This document shows, one piece after another, positions 17,940-25,846 of a DNA stretch of 64,000 nt; within the stretch, counting starts at the first letter, position 1, and each line of letters begins with the position of its first letter. The notes under the pieces are model-generated. The model did no database searches. It had not been told where the DNA came from and saw only the letters and a list, made by a program, of their open reading frames with translations. Source of the DNA: Nostoc sp. B(2019). GTDB lineage: Bacteria > Cyanobacteriota > Cyanobacteriia > Cyanobacteriales > Nostocaceae. The stretch is from contig NZ_WVID01000004.1 in the NCBI RefSeq assembly GCF_010091925.1, forward strand, positions 244,956-308,955. Direction: 5' to 3'. The translations under genes were made by a program, and so were the position numbers.

Positions 17940-18055
17940 TCATCTGCGTAATCTAAGCGATCGCACTCATATTTGCCTTTAATCTCGTCATTGAAAAACT
18001 TACTAATTGAGTTTGTTGAATGTAAATTTTACCAAGTTTCTGGCTCTAATCCCAA
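17940..18055 (-). pseudogene. KTSC-domain C-terminal remnant
   Basis: Read on the minus strand this reads YLGLEPETW, stop, NLHSTNSISKFFNDEIKGKY, then ECDRLDYAD. That aligns residue by residue with the end of the intact KTSC gene at 32895-33326 (YSGVESETWEDLHSADSIGR, then FFNDEIKGKYECDRLDYAND), with a GAA-to-TAA nonsense change. It is a dead tail fragment of a paralogue lying between the TPR gene and tpsB. Confidence 0.75.
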
Positions 18056-18102
18056 ATATTGATATTATTATTTATAAATCAAAAAAAAATCAAAAAATTA
18101 AA

Positions 18103-19821
18103 ATGAATTTATCTCTTCAAGTTAAAACTATTGTTTTAACATATTTTTCATGTATTAGTAATTCTCAGCCATTATTTGCCCAATCTACACCTCCATCGGG
18201 TGTAACTATTCCTCCAAATACTCCCGGTAAAGTCGAACAAACAATTCCCCAACCAATACCATCCCCAACTTATTACACTCCTTCATCTCCCAATAGTCCC
18301 ATTCTGTCTCCAAATCCAACTGAAAATCCATTGGATACAATTCCCACAGGTGAAAGCTTTTTTGTAAAAGAAATTCAAATTATAGGCAATACTGTTTTAA
18401 AAGAAGAAATTGCCAAATTAAAACAAACACTAGAAAATAAAGACATCACCTTCGAGCAGATTTTAGATTTGCGATCGCAAATCAGCCAACTCTACATCAA
18501 AGAAGGTTACATCACTAGTGGTGCATTCATCCCCAACAACCAAAATCTTAACAGTGGTATAGTTAAAATCCAAATAGTCGAAGGGGAATTGGAAGCTGTA
18601 GAATTAAGCGGATTGCAAAGGCTTCAAGAAGGATATGTGCGTTCTCGAATTGCTCGCGCCACGCAGATACCCCTCAACCAAAAACGACTCGAACAAGCAT
18701 TGCAATTACTACAAATTGACCCGTTAATTGCGCGGGTTAACGCCGAACTGACAGCCGGAAGTACCCCTGGAAGCAATATTTTACGCTTGCAACTCAAGGA
18801 AGCACCTGCATTTCATGCTGGAATGGAAGTTGCTAATAGCCAATCTCCCAGCGTTGGTTCCGAACAAGGAAGTGTATTCATCGAACATGAAAACTTACTG
18901 GGTTTTGGCGATAAATTCCGCGCTGGATATGGAATCACCAAAGGGTTAAACCTCTACGATTTCAGCTACAACGTTCCTTTTAACGCTTTAGATGGAACAA
19001 TTGGTGTTCGCTATAACAACAGCGATAGTAAAATTATTGAAGACGGCTTCCGTGATTTAGACATTCGCAGTGAAAGTCGTACCCTTTCATTTAACGTTCG
19101 TCAACCGTTACAGCGCACTCCAGAGAGCGAATTTGCTCTTGGTTTAGCATTCGATTTACGTCGCGCTCAGACATTCTTACTTGATAATATCCCCTTCTCA
19201 TTTTCTGAAGGCCCCGAAAAAGGAGAATCAAAAGTTACAGTAATTCGTTTTTCTCAAGATTGGTTGCAGCGAGATGTAAATAGAGTTTTAGCAGCGCGAT
19301 CGCAATTTAGTATAGGTATAGGTGCATTCGACGCTACAGTAAATGATATAGGCACAGACGGGCGATTTTCCACCTGGTTGGGGCAATTTCAATGGGTGCA
19401 AAGATTATCTCCTGGTGCGATATTACTAGCAAAAATTGACGCGCAATTAACTGGTGACTCTCTACTTTCCCTAGAAAAATTTAGCATTGGTGGAGTTGAA
19501 ACAGTCCGCGGATATAACCAAAATCAAGTCGTTACCGACAATGGGATAATTGCCTCTGTTGAAGCTCGTATTCCCCTGATATCTAACACTAATACCCTAC
19601 AGTTAGTACCATTTTTCGATTTTGGTACGGGGTGGAATAATCGCGTTAGTAATTCCAGTTACCAAACCCTTACTAGCCTGGGTTTAGGCTTACGATGGCA
19701 ACCATTTCAAGGATTAAATTTACGCGCAGATTACGCAATCCCACTGTTTGGAGTCGAGAATAAAGGTGACTCACTGCAAGATAATGGATTTCATTTCTCG
19801 TTGCGCTATCAACCTTTTTAA
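18103..19821 (+). CDS. TpsB outer-membrane translocator (ShlB/FhaC/HecB family)
   Basis: TpsB proteins are 16-strand Omp85-type barrels that export a cognate TpsA. From the ATG at 18103 (a TTG 32 codons earlier would run through the KTSC remnant and was rejected) the 572 residues have a signal peptide ending near LFAQS, a proline/serine-rich linker, a POTRA domain with FFVKEIQIIGNTVLKEE, a second POTRA-like segment, and a C-terminal ShlB barrel from about residue 250. The barrel includes the SIGGVETVRGYNQNQV segment, which holds the lid-loop (V)RGY motif, and ends in an aromatic-rich last strand (FHFSLRYQPF). It lies about 1 kb before the convergent end of the Uma2 and tpsA genes, so the TpsA at 20937-24161 is the likely substrate. 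Confidence 0.9.
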   Translation: MNLSLQVKTIVLTYFSCISNSQPLFAQSTPPSGVTIPPNTPGKVEQTIPQPIPSPTYYTPSSPNSPILSPNPTENPLDTIPTGESFFVKEIQIIGNTVLKEEIAKLKQTLENKDITFEQILDLRSQISQLYIKEGYITSGAFIPNNQNLNSGIVKIQIVEGELEAVELSGLQRLQEGYVRSRIARATQIPLNQKRLEQALQLLQIDPLIARVNAELTAGSTPGSNILRLQLKEAPAFHAGMEVANSQSPSVGSEQGSVFIEHENLLGFGDKFRAGYGITKGLNLYDFSYNVPFNALDGTIGVRYNNSDSKIIEDGFRDLDIRSESRTLSFNVRQPLQRTPESEFALGLAFDLRRAQTFLLDNIPFSFSEGPEKGESKVTVIRFSQDWLQRDVNRVLAARSQFSIGIGAFDATVNDIGTDGRFSTWLGQFQWVQRLSPGAILLAKIDAQLTGDSLLSLEKFSIGGVETVRGYNQNQVVTDNGIIASVEARIPLISNTNTLQLVPFFDFGTGWNNRVSNSSYQTLTSLGLGLRWQPFQGLNLRADYAIPLFGVENKGDSLQDNGFHFSLRYQPF

Positions 19822-20042
19822 GTGTTTGTTTCGTCTTCAGCCATTACACCAAACATAAAAATTAACCTTGAAAATTTCCAATATCTGCCTACTACGGACT
19901 ACCATCGGGTTTTGGCTATAGCAGTCCATTCGTGAAAAACTAGATCCCCAACTTCTTTAGAATTTGATGCCGTGGCGATCGCTTTTCACTAGGCAATAAT
20001 AATCACTTAGTCTTTGCCTTGTTGTACTATTAGGATGCTCGA

Positions 20043-20160
20043 TCAATTATTTTGACATTCTCGACTCATTATTAATTGACCATTTAAGAATCGATATACA
20101 CCAGTTGGCTCAATAATTTGATCGCCTTTTTTCCAAGGACGCGATGTATTTTTATTGCTA
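20043..20160 (-). pseudogene. TpsA C-terminal remnant
   Basis: The minus strand reads SNKNTSRPWKKGDQIIEPTG, then VYRFLNGQLIMSREC, then QNN and a stop. This is nearly the same as the last residues of the intact TpsA (NENTSRPWKKGDPIVEPTG, VYRLSDGRLVMSREC). The fragment lies just after the Uma2 gene. It shows that a second tpsA once ended here, or that a duplication copied the tpsA tail. Confidence 0.8.
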
Positions 20161-20172
20161 AATATACGTAAT

Positions 20173-20826
20173 TTACAAAGCCGAATCAAAAATTTGCTGT
20201 GCGGTTAAATTGAGTTGGCGTAAGGTCGGAGAGACAATTAAGTTATTACCAGTAAATGCAGTCATTTGATATTCCTCATCTACTAATTCACATACAAAAA
20301 TAGTAGGTTGTTTGGGATTTCCAATAAACTTTTTACCTCCCAGCGCAGCATAATCCAAAATCCAGTATTCAGCAATACCCATCTCCTCATAATCCCCGAA
20401 TTTATCATGATAGTCATCACGCCAATTAGTGAGGCAGTGCGTTGGACGGGTTTCCCGGCTTGAAGCAACTGCCGTGCTAACAACTTCAATTACCAGCGGG
20501 ACAGATTCGGATTTAATTACAGTTGATTGTTTCTCCCACAAAGGTTCATTGACCAAATTATCGTGATTTAATAATAAAATATCAGGGGAATAGGTAGAAT
20601 CTCCCGTTTTGACAAACGCAGTTTTGGGTATACGATAAGGTAGTCCCATTTGCAAAAGTTGAAAACCAATTTGTACTGTTAGAAACCCGGTAACATTTTC
20701 GTGTTTTCCTGTAGGGGGTGGCATTTCAATAATTATTCCTTTATGCAGTTCGTAGCGTTTTCCATCATTGGGATACCACTCAATAAATTCTTCGTAGGTT
20801 ATGGGTTTGGGTAATGCTTGAGTCAT
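20173..20826 (-). CDS. Uma2-family (DUF820) putative endonuclease with in-frame repeat insertion
   Basis: Uma2/DUF820 proteins have a PD-(D/E)xK nuclease-like fold and are greatly expanded in cyanobacteria, often near mobile DNA; their role is not settled. The 217 residues show ITYEEFIEWYPNDGKRYEL, IIIEMPPPTGKHENV, YSPDILLL (with the core aspartate) and PLVIEVVST (with the core glutamate), then NWRDDYHDKFGDYEEMGIAE and YWILDYAALGGKKFIG. Between VVST and NWRDDY lie 15 foreign residues (AVASSRETRPTHCLT) encoded by a 45-bp palindromic repeat. The frame is kept, but the insertion is right behind the active-site strand, so activity is doubtful. It sits between tpsA and a tpsA tail fragment. Confidence 0.82.
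   Translation of the reverse strand: MTQALPKPITYEEFIEWYPNDGKRYELHKGIIIEMPPPTGKHENVTGFLTVQIGFQLLQMGLPYRIPKTAFVKTGDSTYSPDILLLNHDNLVNEPLWEKQSTVIKSESVPLVIEVVSTAVASSRETRPTHCLTNWRDDYHDKFGDYEEMGIAEYWILDYAALGGKKFIGNPKQPTIFVCELVDEEYQMTAFTGNNLIVSPTLRQLNLTAQQIFDSAL
20429..20473. repeat. 45-bp REP-like palindromic element inserted in the Uma2 gene
   Basis: On the coding strand the insert begins GGCAGTTGC and ends GCACTGCCTCAC, so its ends carry the inverted repeat GGCAGT/ACTGCC. It is flanked by GTG on both sides (plus strand), consistent with a 3-bp target duplication. Removing it restores the usual family sequence VVST-NWRDD. Confidence 0.65.
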
Positions 20827-20936
20827 TTAGCACCTTATTAGAAGTCGCTCGAAATAGCAGCCATAATGCTTTCGTTTGTTTGGCTTGCGCTCCATTTTAG
20901 CCAATCATCAAACAGTTTTCTGACTTGCGATCGCAA

Positions 20937-23900
20937 TTATTCGCATTCCCGACTCATTACCAGTCGTCCGTCGGAGAGTCGATATACACCAGTTGGTTCG
21001 ACAATTGGATCGCCTTTTTTCCAAGGACGCGATGTATTTTCATTATTGACACCACGCACTCTATCTGTGGAATAGTTGGACATTGATACATCACCGGGAC
21101 GGTTGGGTAAAGCACCTCCACCTGTAATGATGAAGCTACTTTCTTGTTTTTTATTTGCACGAGCTATGCAGCTATTAGCAATGAGTGCGTTAGTGTCAAT
21201 CGCATTGGTGGGGAGTTCGGTGAGGCTATTTTGAATTGCGCTGTTGTCGGGGGAGTTAACATTAACAGTACCCGATAAACCTACTCCCGAAGTGGCTGTG
21301 ATGTATTTCGACACATCACTGGGTTGAGTACCGACAAATACACCTTGGGCGTTGATTCTGACTCGACCACCGCGAGAGTTATCTGAGTTGGCGCTAATAC
21401 GGCTATTTTCGAGGGCGATTAATAAATCAGTGTCGATGTTGATGTTACCACCGATGACGTTTTTGCCTGTGGCGTCGGTGGTAATGATGCTGTTGCGACG
21501 GAGGATTAAATTTTGGGTATTGAGGTTGATGGTTGCTTGCTCGCGGTTGGGGTCTTTGTTGGGGCTGCGGGTGTTAGCATTGATGGAGGCTTTGTTATCT
21601 AAACGGATGCGCGAGGCGTTGATGGTCATGATACCTGCGTTACCTATTCCTCTGGTATTAGCTAATACTTCCGCACCATCCCGTACAAGCAGCTGAGGAG
21701 TGTTAACTTTCATATCCCCAGCATTTCCAGTGGAGTTTGGTGCAGCAGATGTATTCAAGCTGCTTACAAAACCATTTACAGATGTTCCAATAACTTCTAC
21801 ACCAGTAGTTGCATTGACTGTCAAATTACCTCCTCTACCTTTACCAAAAGTAGAAGTTGTAACTTGTCCTCCATCACGGATGCTGAAACTACCAGTGTTA
21901 ATCTTCATGTTTCCTGCATCGCTAACAAAAGCAGTGGTAGAGATAATGCTGCGATTGTTAGGGAAGTTAGATGAACCACCAATAACCTCCACTGAGTCTT
22001 TTGCATCTATGGTTAACTCTCCCCCTTTCCCCGTACCAGGTGTCAAAGTTGTGACTGTCGCTCCATCGCGGATACTTAATCGACTAGTATTAATGTTGAG
22101 GCTCCCAGAATCTCCAAAGTCAAGTGTACTGGTAGAAACACGGCTCGCAAGATTGGGTGAGCGTCCCACAACTTCCATAAAGTCCTTGGCATTTATGGTC
22201 AAATTTCCTCCACGACCAGATTGATTACTTGTAGTGGTAACATATCCGCCATCGTTAATACTCAATCTTTGTGTATTCATAGTCAATTTCCCACCATTTC
22301 CAGCACCGAAAGCACTGGTTGTTAGTCCACTTCCTATGAAGTCTAATTTTCCTGTTAGTGGGTTAGTAAACGTTGTGATACCGCTCAAATTAACAAAGTC
22401 TGAAGCATTAACTAATAAATTGCCACTATTACCAAGTCCTGACGATTGTGTACCGATGTTTCCACCGTTAGTAAGGGTAAGCGATCGCATGTCTAACTGA
22501 ATTATTCCACTATCACCTTTACCAGTACTGGAAGATGAAATTGACGCAAAATCATTTAATAAAATTGAGTCATCAGCGACAACACGAATGTTACCACCCT
22601 TTCCTTCATCAAAATTTGCAGAACTTATAATAGTATTGTTACCATCAAGCGCGAGAGTTTTGGTTTTAATTTCAATATCACCACTAGGCAAATTATTAAC
22701 CCCACCAAACACAGATGCAGCAGAACTACTTGAAATCCGACTTTCATTATTCAGGGAAATAGCCTCTTGAGCTTTTAGAGTGATTTTTCCACCTTCTCCT
22801 TGTCCAAAATTGGCAGAATTAATTCCTGATTGGTTGTTTAAGTTAATGTTGGGTGATGTAATTGTAATATCACCTGATTTACCGATAGCATTTAAGGCTC
22901 CACCAGTAACAATAAAACTATTGTGATCAAGGCTGATATCATCCTGAGCATTTAAAAGAATATTTCCCTGACTTCTCTGACTATTACTACTAATTTGGCT
23001 CTGGTTTCTCAGGCGAATTGATCGGGCATTAATAATAACATTTCCAGTATTGCCCAAGGAATTTTCCAAACCCCGACTGATAATATTACTAAGATTATTC
23101 AGGATTACATCGCCACTCGCATTAACTACCACGTCTGCCGCAGCAACACCAATTTGACCTTCCCCAGCTTGAAATACCGAACTAATAAAACTATTATCAG
23201 AAAGACTGAGATTACCAGTGTTAATAGTAATTGCACTCCCTTTATTCGTCACAACAAAAGCATTGTTTCTCATCACAATATCTGCTTTTGATATACCTTC
23301 AGGGAAGACTAACTGCATTTGATTACCGCTACCAATCAAACCAACAGTCCCGATTCCTGCAACTGCACCCAATTCCAAACGATTTTCTAAGGAACCTGCA
23401 ACACCATTATCAAATGTAATATCTCCACCAACCAGGTAAAAACTTCCCGGTATGCCAATTTGACGGCTACGGTTGACGATTTCGCTGCGGTTAATTTGGT
23501 TAAAAAATAATGCACTGGGATTTATTGTCAATAAACCAGGAGCTTGAGGATTCGTTGTACTAAAATTTCCCTTTTCTCCAAACTGAATTGCATTCGTTGT
23601 TGTTCCTACAAAAGAACCCTGTAAATCCAAACTCGCATTATTACCAAAAATAATTCCATTGGGATTCATCAAGAATAAATTGGGTTGTGACTCACCAGAA
23701 GTACCCAATCTACCCAAAATCTCAGAACGATTACTTCCCGTCACCCTCGCCAAAATATTCTGAATATCTGCACTAGGACTCAAAAAATAAGCTCCCCGTC
23801 CCTCGCTGACGTTAAATTCTCGGAAACTATGAAACAGGTTAATTCCGCGAGTCGCACCACCAGTAATTAATTCAACTGGCAAACCATTAAGATTAAAATT

Positions 23901-24161
23901 AGTTACAACGTTGGAATTTTCAGCCCCTAATGTGTTGTCAGGCGCGATGGGCGAAGCCCCGCCGGAGGCGATCGCACTTTGGGCAAAAACAGGAGTTTGA
24001 ACAAATGCGACTATTCCAAATAAACTCCACGCACTTACTATTTTTAAACACAGATTGAAAAATTTTTTGTTGATCGCAGTAGTTTTATTAAAAGATTGTG
24101 TTGTTCTAAATGATGATAGTTGCACAATAATAGCTTGACGCTGAGGCGATCGCAGAAACAT
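20937..24161 (-). CDS. TpsA: filamentous-haemagglutinin-type exoprotein
   Basis: TpsA proteins are secreted through TpsB and form long beta-helices used for adhesion or contact. The 1074-residue product has an extended signal region ending near TPVFAQS (about 60), then the TPS secretion domain: NGLPVELITGGATRGINLFH, FREFNVSEGRGAYFLSP, and the diagnostic NPNGIIFGNNASLDLQGSF. A long repetitive beta-helix follows, with motifs like GKGGNIRV, GKGGELTIDAKD and INDGGYVTT. The C-terminus has the short element RPWKKGDPIVEPTGVYRL, shared by cyanobacterial TpsA proteins, and a single late cysteine pair (NSCIA, SRECE). It converges with tpsB. Many open frames on the opposite strand are by-products of the repeat composition. 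Confidence 0.9.
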   Translation of the reverse strand: MFLRSPQRQAIIVQLSSFRTTQSFNKTTAINKKFFNLCLKIVSAWSLFGIVAFVQTPVFAQSAIASGGASPIAPDNTLGAENSNVVTNFNLNGLPVELITGGATRGINLFHSFREFNVSEGRGAYFLSPSADIQNILARVTGSNRSEILGRLGTSGESQPNLFLMNPNGIIFGNNASLDLQGSFVGTTTNAIQFGEKGNFSTTNPQAPGLLTINPSALFFNQINRSEIVNRSRQIGIPGSFYLVGGDITFDNGVAGSLENRLELGAVAGIGTVGLIGSGNQMQLVFPEGISKADIVMRNNAFVVTNKGSAITINTGNLSLSDNSFISSVFQAGEGQIGVAAADVVVNASGDVILNNLSNIISRGLENSLGNTGNVIINARSIRLRNQSQISSNSQRSQGNILLNAQDDISLDHNSFIVTGGALNAIGKSGDITITSPNINLNNQSGINSANFGQGEGGKITLKAQEAISLNNESRISSSSAASVFGGVNNLPSGDIEIKTKTLALDGNNTIISSANFDEGKGGNIRVVADDSILLNDFASISSSSTGKGDSGIIQLDMRSLTLTNGGNIGTQSSGLGNSGNLLVNASDFVNLSGITTFTNPLTGKLDFIGSGLTTSAFGAGNGGKLTMNTQRLSINDGGYVTTTSNQSGRGGNLTINAKDFMEVVGRSPNLASRVSTSTLDFGDSGSLNINTSRLSIRDGATVTTLTPGTGKGGELTIDAKDSVEVIGGSSNFPNNRSIISTTAFVSDAGNMKINTGSFSIRDGGQVTTSTFGKGRGGNLTVNATTGVEVIGTSVNGFVSSLNTSAAPNSTGNAGDMKVNTPQLLVRDGAEVLANTRGIGNAGIMTINASRIRLDNKASINANTRSPNKDPNREQATINLNTQNLILRRNSIITTDATGKNVIGGNINIDTDLLIALENSRISANSDNSRGGRVRINAQGVFVGTQPSDVSKYITATSGVGLSGTVNVNSPDNSAIQNSLTELPTNAIDTNALIANSCIARANKKQESSFIITGGGALPNRPGDVSMSNYSTDRVRGVNNENTSRPWKKGDPIVEPTGVYRLSDGRLVMSRECE

Positions 24162-24439
24162 AAGCAGTGATAAAAATCATTAATTTAATGTTTTGTAGTA
24201 TATCGCTATTTAGATAAGAGATTTGTAATTTTCTCTTGGCAAGCATTAATTACAGAAATGTTCTGCACCTTTTTGATTGCAGTTTTATGCAACCTGCTTG
24301 ACTGAAATCTGCAATTACATGAGCAACAAGCTGAAAGATTTTTTTTTAAAGCAGTTTAATCTAAAAACTATCAGGAACGATTAATCAACAAAAACAACAA
24401 GTTTAAATATTAAACTTCAAAAAAATTAAGAGGTGAAGT

Positions 24440-24844
24440 ATGCAATTTTATTGGACAAAGACATTGACTACAATTTCAATGGTTTTAATAGTTACTATAT
24501 CAGCTAATGGATGTGAAAGTTCAAATAGGAAAGTACAAATACCAATTACAAACAACAATCCAGGTCAAGGTAATGTTGCCAACAGCTTCCAAGTTGAAGC
24601 TAACTTGAACGATATTGAACAAAGTTTGATTTTATCTATTAATAGTATAACAAATGCAATAAATTTCGGAGACAAGATGCAGGAAAGTACTCTTGCAAGC
24701 TTCAATTGTAAGCTAGTTATAATATCTCAAGCAAAATTGCAAGACCTCGTTATTAAAGGTCAAATTTCCGCTGAAAATGTTACTTTGAAAAGGATAGTAG
24801 AAAACATACAACAACTTCGCTTACTTTCTAAATGTAATAATTAG
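24440..24844 (+). CDS. Small putative lipoprotein, unknown
   Basis: A GAGGTG ribosome site precedes the ATG. The 134 residues start with a positively charged and hydrophobic leader and a lipobox-like ISANGC near residue 25, so a lipid-anchored or exported protein is likely. The mature part (ANLNDIEQSLILSINSITNA and a KLVIISQAKLQDLVIK helix) has two further cysteines (FNCKL, SKCNN) that could form a disulfide. No family was recognised. It is divergent from tpsA and begins a series of small exported genes ahead of the CHAT gene. Confidence 0.6.
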   Translation: MQFYWTKTLTTISMVLIVTISANGCESSNRKVQIPITNNNPGQGNVANSFQVEANLNDIEQSLILSINSITNAINFGDKMQESTLASFNCKLVIISQAKLQDLVIKGQISAENVTLKRIVENIQQLRLLSKCNN

Positions 24845-25007
24845 GCACTTCCAAGAAATTATTTGTTTCTTGATGCTAAAAAAAAGTTGTTTAAAAAAGG
24901 CGTAGAGAGAAGCCATTATTTCTGGGGATAGGATGCAAGATGCCCCAAGGAATTAACCTCTAGTTATTGCCAACCTTGTAATTTGCTAAAACTGAGGAAT
25001 AGTGATT

Positions 25008-25313
25008 ATGAATTCGCATTTCAATCATTTCAAAAAGTTGCTAGTTTCTTTGGCGATTGTCGGGATTTCTTTTAATCTGCAAATGCCCGCAAAGGCACAA
25101 AATGTGACGCGCGAACAACTTAATAGACTATCATTGCATGAATTAATCATCTTGAGAAATGAACAGTTACGACAAGCACGTATTGTGGTAGCAAATTGCT
25201 ACAACAGTCCTTACATTCCTAACTCTACTTGCTATGCTATGAGGTTACAGTATAGAAACTACTTTGCAAATCTAAATAATTACATTGCTCAAAGACGAGT
25301 GATTGGGCAATAG
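25008..25313 (+). CDS. Small exported protein, unknown
   Basis: From the ATG at 25008 (GAGGA site 10 nt upstream; a GTG two codons earlier is less likely) the 101-residue product has a signal peptide (HFKKLLVSLAIVGISFNLQM ending PAKAQ) and a short mature part with TREQLNRLSLHELIILRNEQ, two cysteines (ANCYN, STCYA) and a tyrosine-rich tail. No family was recognised. A copy of its first 23 bp occurs again at 25374-25396. Confidence 0.6.
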   Translation: MNSHFNHFKKLLVSLAIVGISFNLQMPAKAQNVTREQLNRLSLHELIILRNEQLRQARIVVANCYNSPYIPNSTCYAMRLQYRNYFANLNNYIAQRRVIGQ

Positions 25314-25360
25314 TAAAGATTCTAAAGCAGTGTGTGCTTCGTACTCATTCTCAAAGTGAG

Positions 25361-25396
25361 GAAGATTCACTATGAATTCGCATTTCAATCATTGTA
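25361..25396 (+). pseudogene. Truncated duplicate of the 25008 gene start
   Basis: The ribosome site, ATG and first codons of the preceding gene recur here (GAGGAAGATTCACTATG then AATTCGCATTTCAATCATT), after which the similarity stops. It is a 5' fragment from a partial duplication. Confidence 0.65.
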
Positions 25397-25568
25397 GTAC
25401 TAAATGCGATCACATCTTCTCAAAACGCGTACTTACTGAATTTTTGAATTGTGCGACTACGCTCAAGAATTAGAAGACAGTCATTTGCATAACGTGATCG
25501 CTATCCCCTAACAAGTGAACGGTTTAGACAAAACAACCCCTGTTTATCAAGTAATGAGGCAATTTTCT

Positions 25569-25730
25569 ATGAATAAAATATACGTACCTCTTACCATCCT
25601 TGCAGTACTCTTTGCGTGGTGGTTCTTCTTCTACAATAGACAATCAGAATTGTGCAGGACTTTTGGTTCAAACTCAGCAACTTGCGAATTGGACAAACAA
25701 CGGAATGAATGGAAGTTTCAGAAGTATTAG
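25569..25730 (+). CDS. Small single-pass membrane protein
   Basis: From the ATG at 25569 with a GAGG site nine bases upstream, a 53-residue protein begins MNKIYVPLTILAVLFAWWFF (one transmembrane helix) and ends with a hydrophilic part holding two cysteines (ELCRTF, ATCELDKQ). A GTG at 25515 would add 18 residues of non-membrane character and is less likely. The function is unknown. A hairpin follows at 25787-25819. Confidence 0.5.
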   Translation: MNKIYVPLTILAVLFAWWFFFYNRQSELCRTFGSNSATCELDKQRNEWKFQKY

Positions 25731-25786
25731 TAACTTTACCATAACTGCACCAATTTCTCTTTAACTTTGGTACTCTGTAAACAACA

Positions 25787-25819
25787 AGATTCCCGACTTC
25801 TCAAAGAAGTTGGGAATCT
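25787..25819. repeat. Palindromic repeat, possible terminator
   Basis: A 15-bp stem (AGATTCCCGACTTCT with one G-U pair) and a 3-nt loop. The core CCCGACTTCTT/AAGAAGTCGGG recurs at 37618-37646, so this is a dispersed family. It lies between the small membrane protein and the CHAT gene and may end upstream transcription. Confidence 0.55.
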
Positions 25820-25846
25820 GAGGTAAGATATTGCAGGAGTTAGGCT

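Noticed and set aside
18007..18102. TTG start of tpsB at 18007
   Set aside because: The extra codons overlap the decayed KTSC fragment and lack signal-peptide character; ATG 18103 is followed at once by a leader.
21352..22770. Several open frames on the plus strand opposite tpsA
   Set aside because: They mirror the repetitive beta-helix codons of the minus-strand tpsA, have no start signals or family character, and the tpsA frame is continuous over the same DNA.
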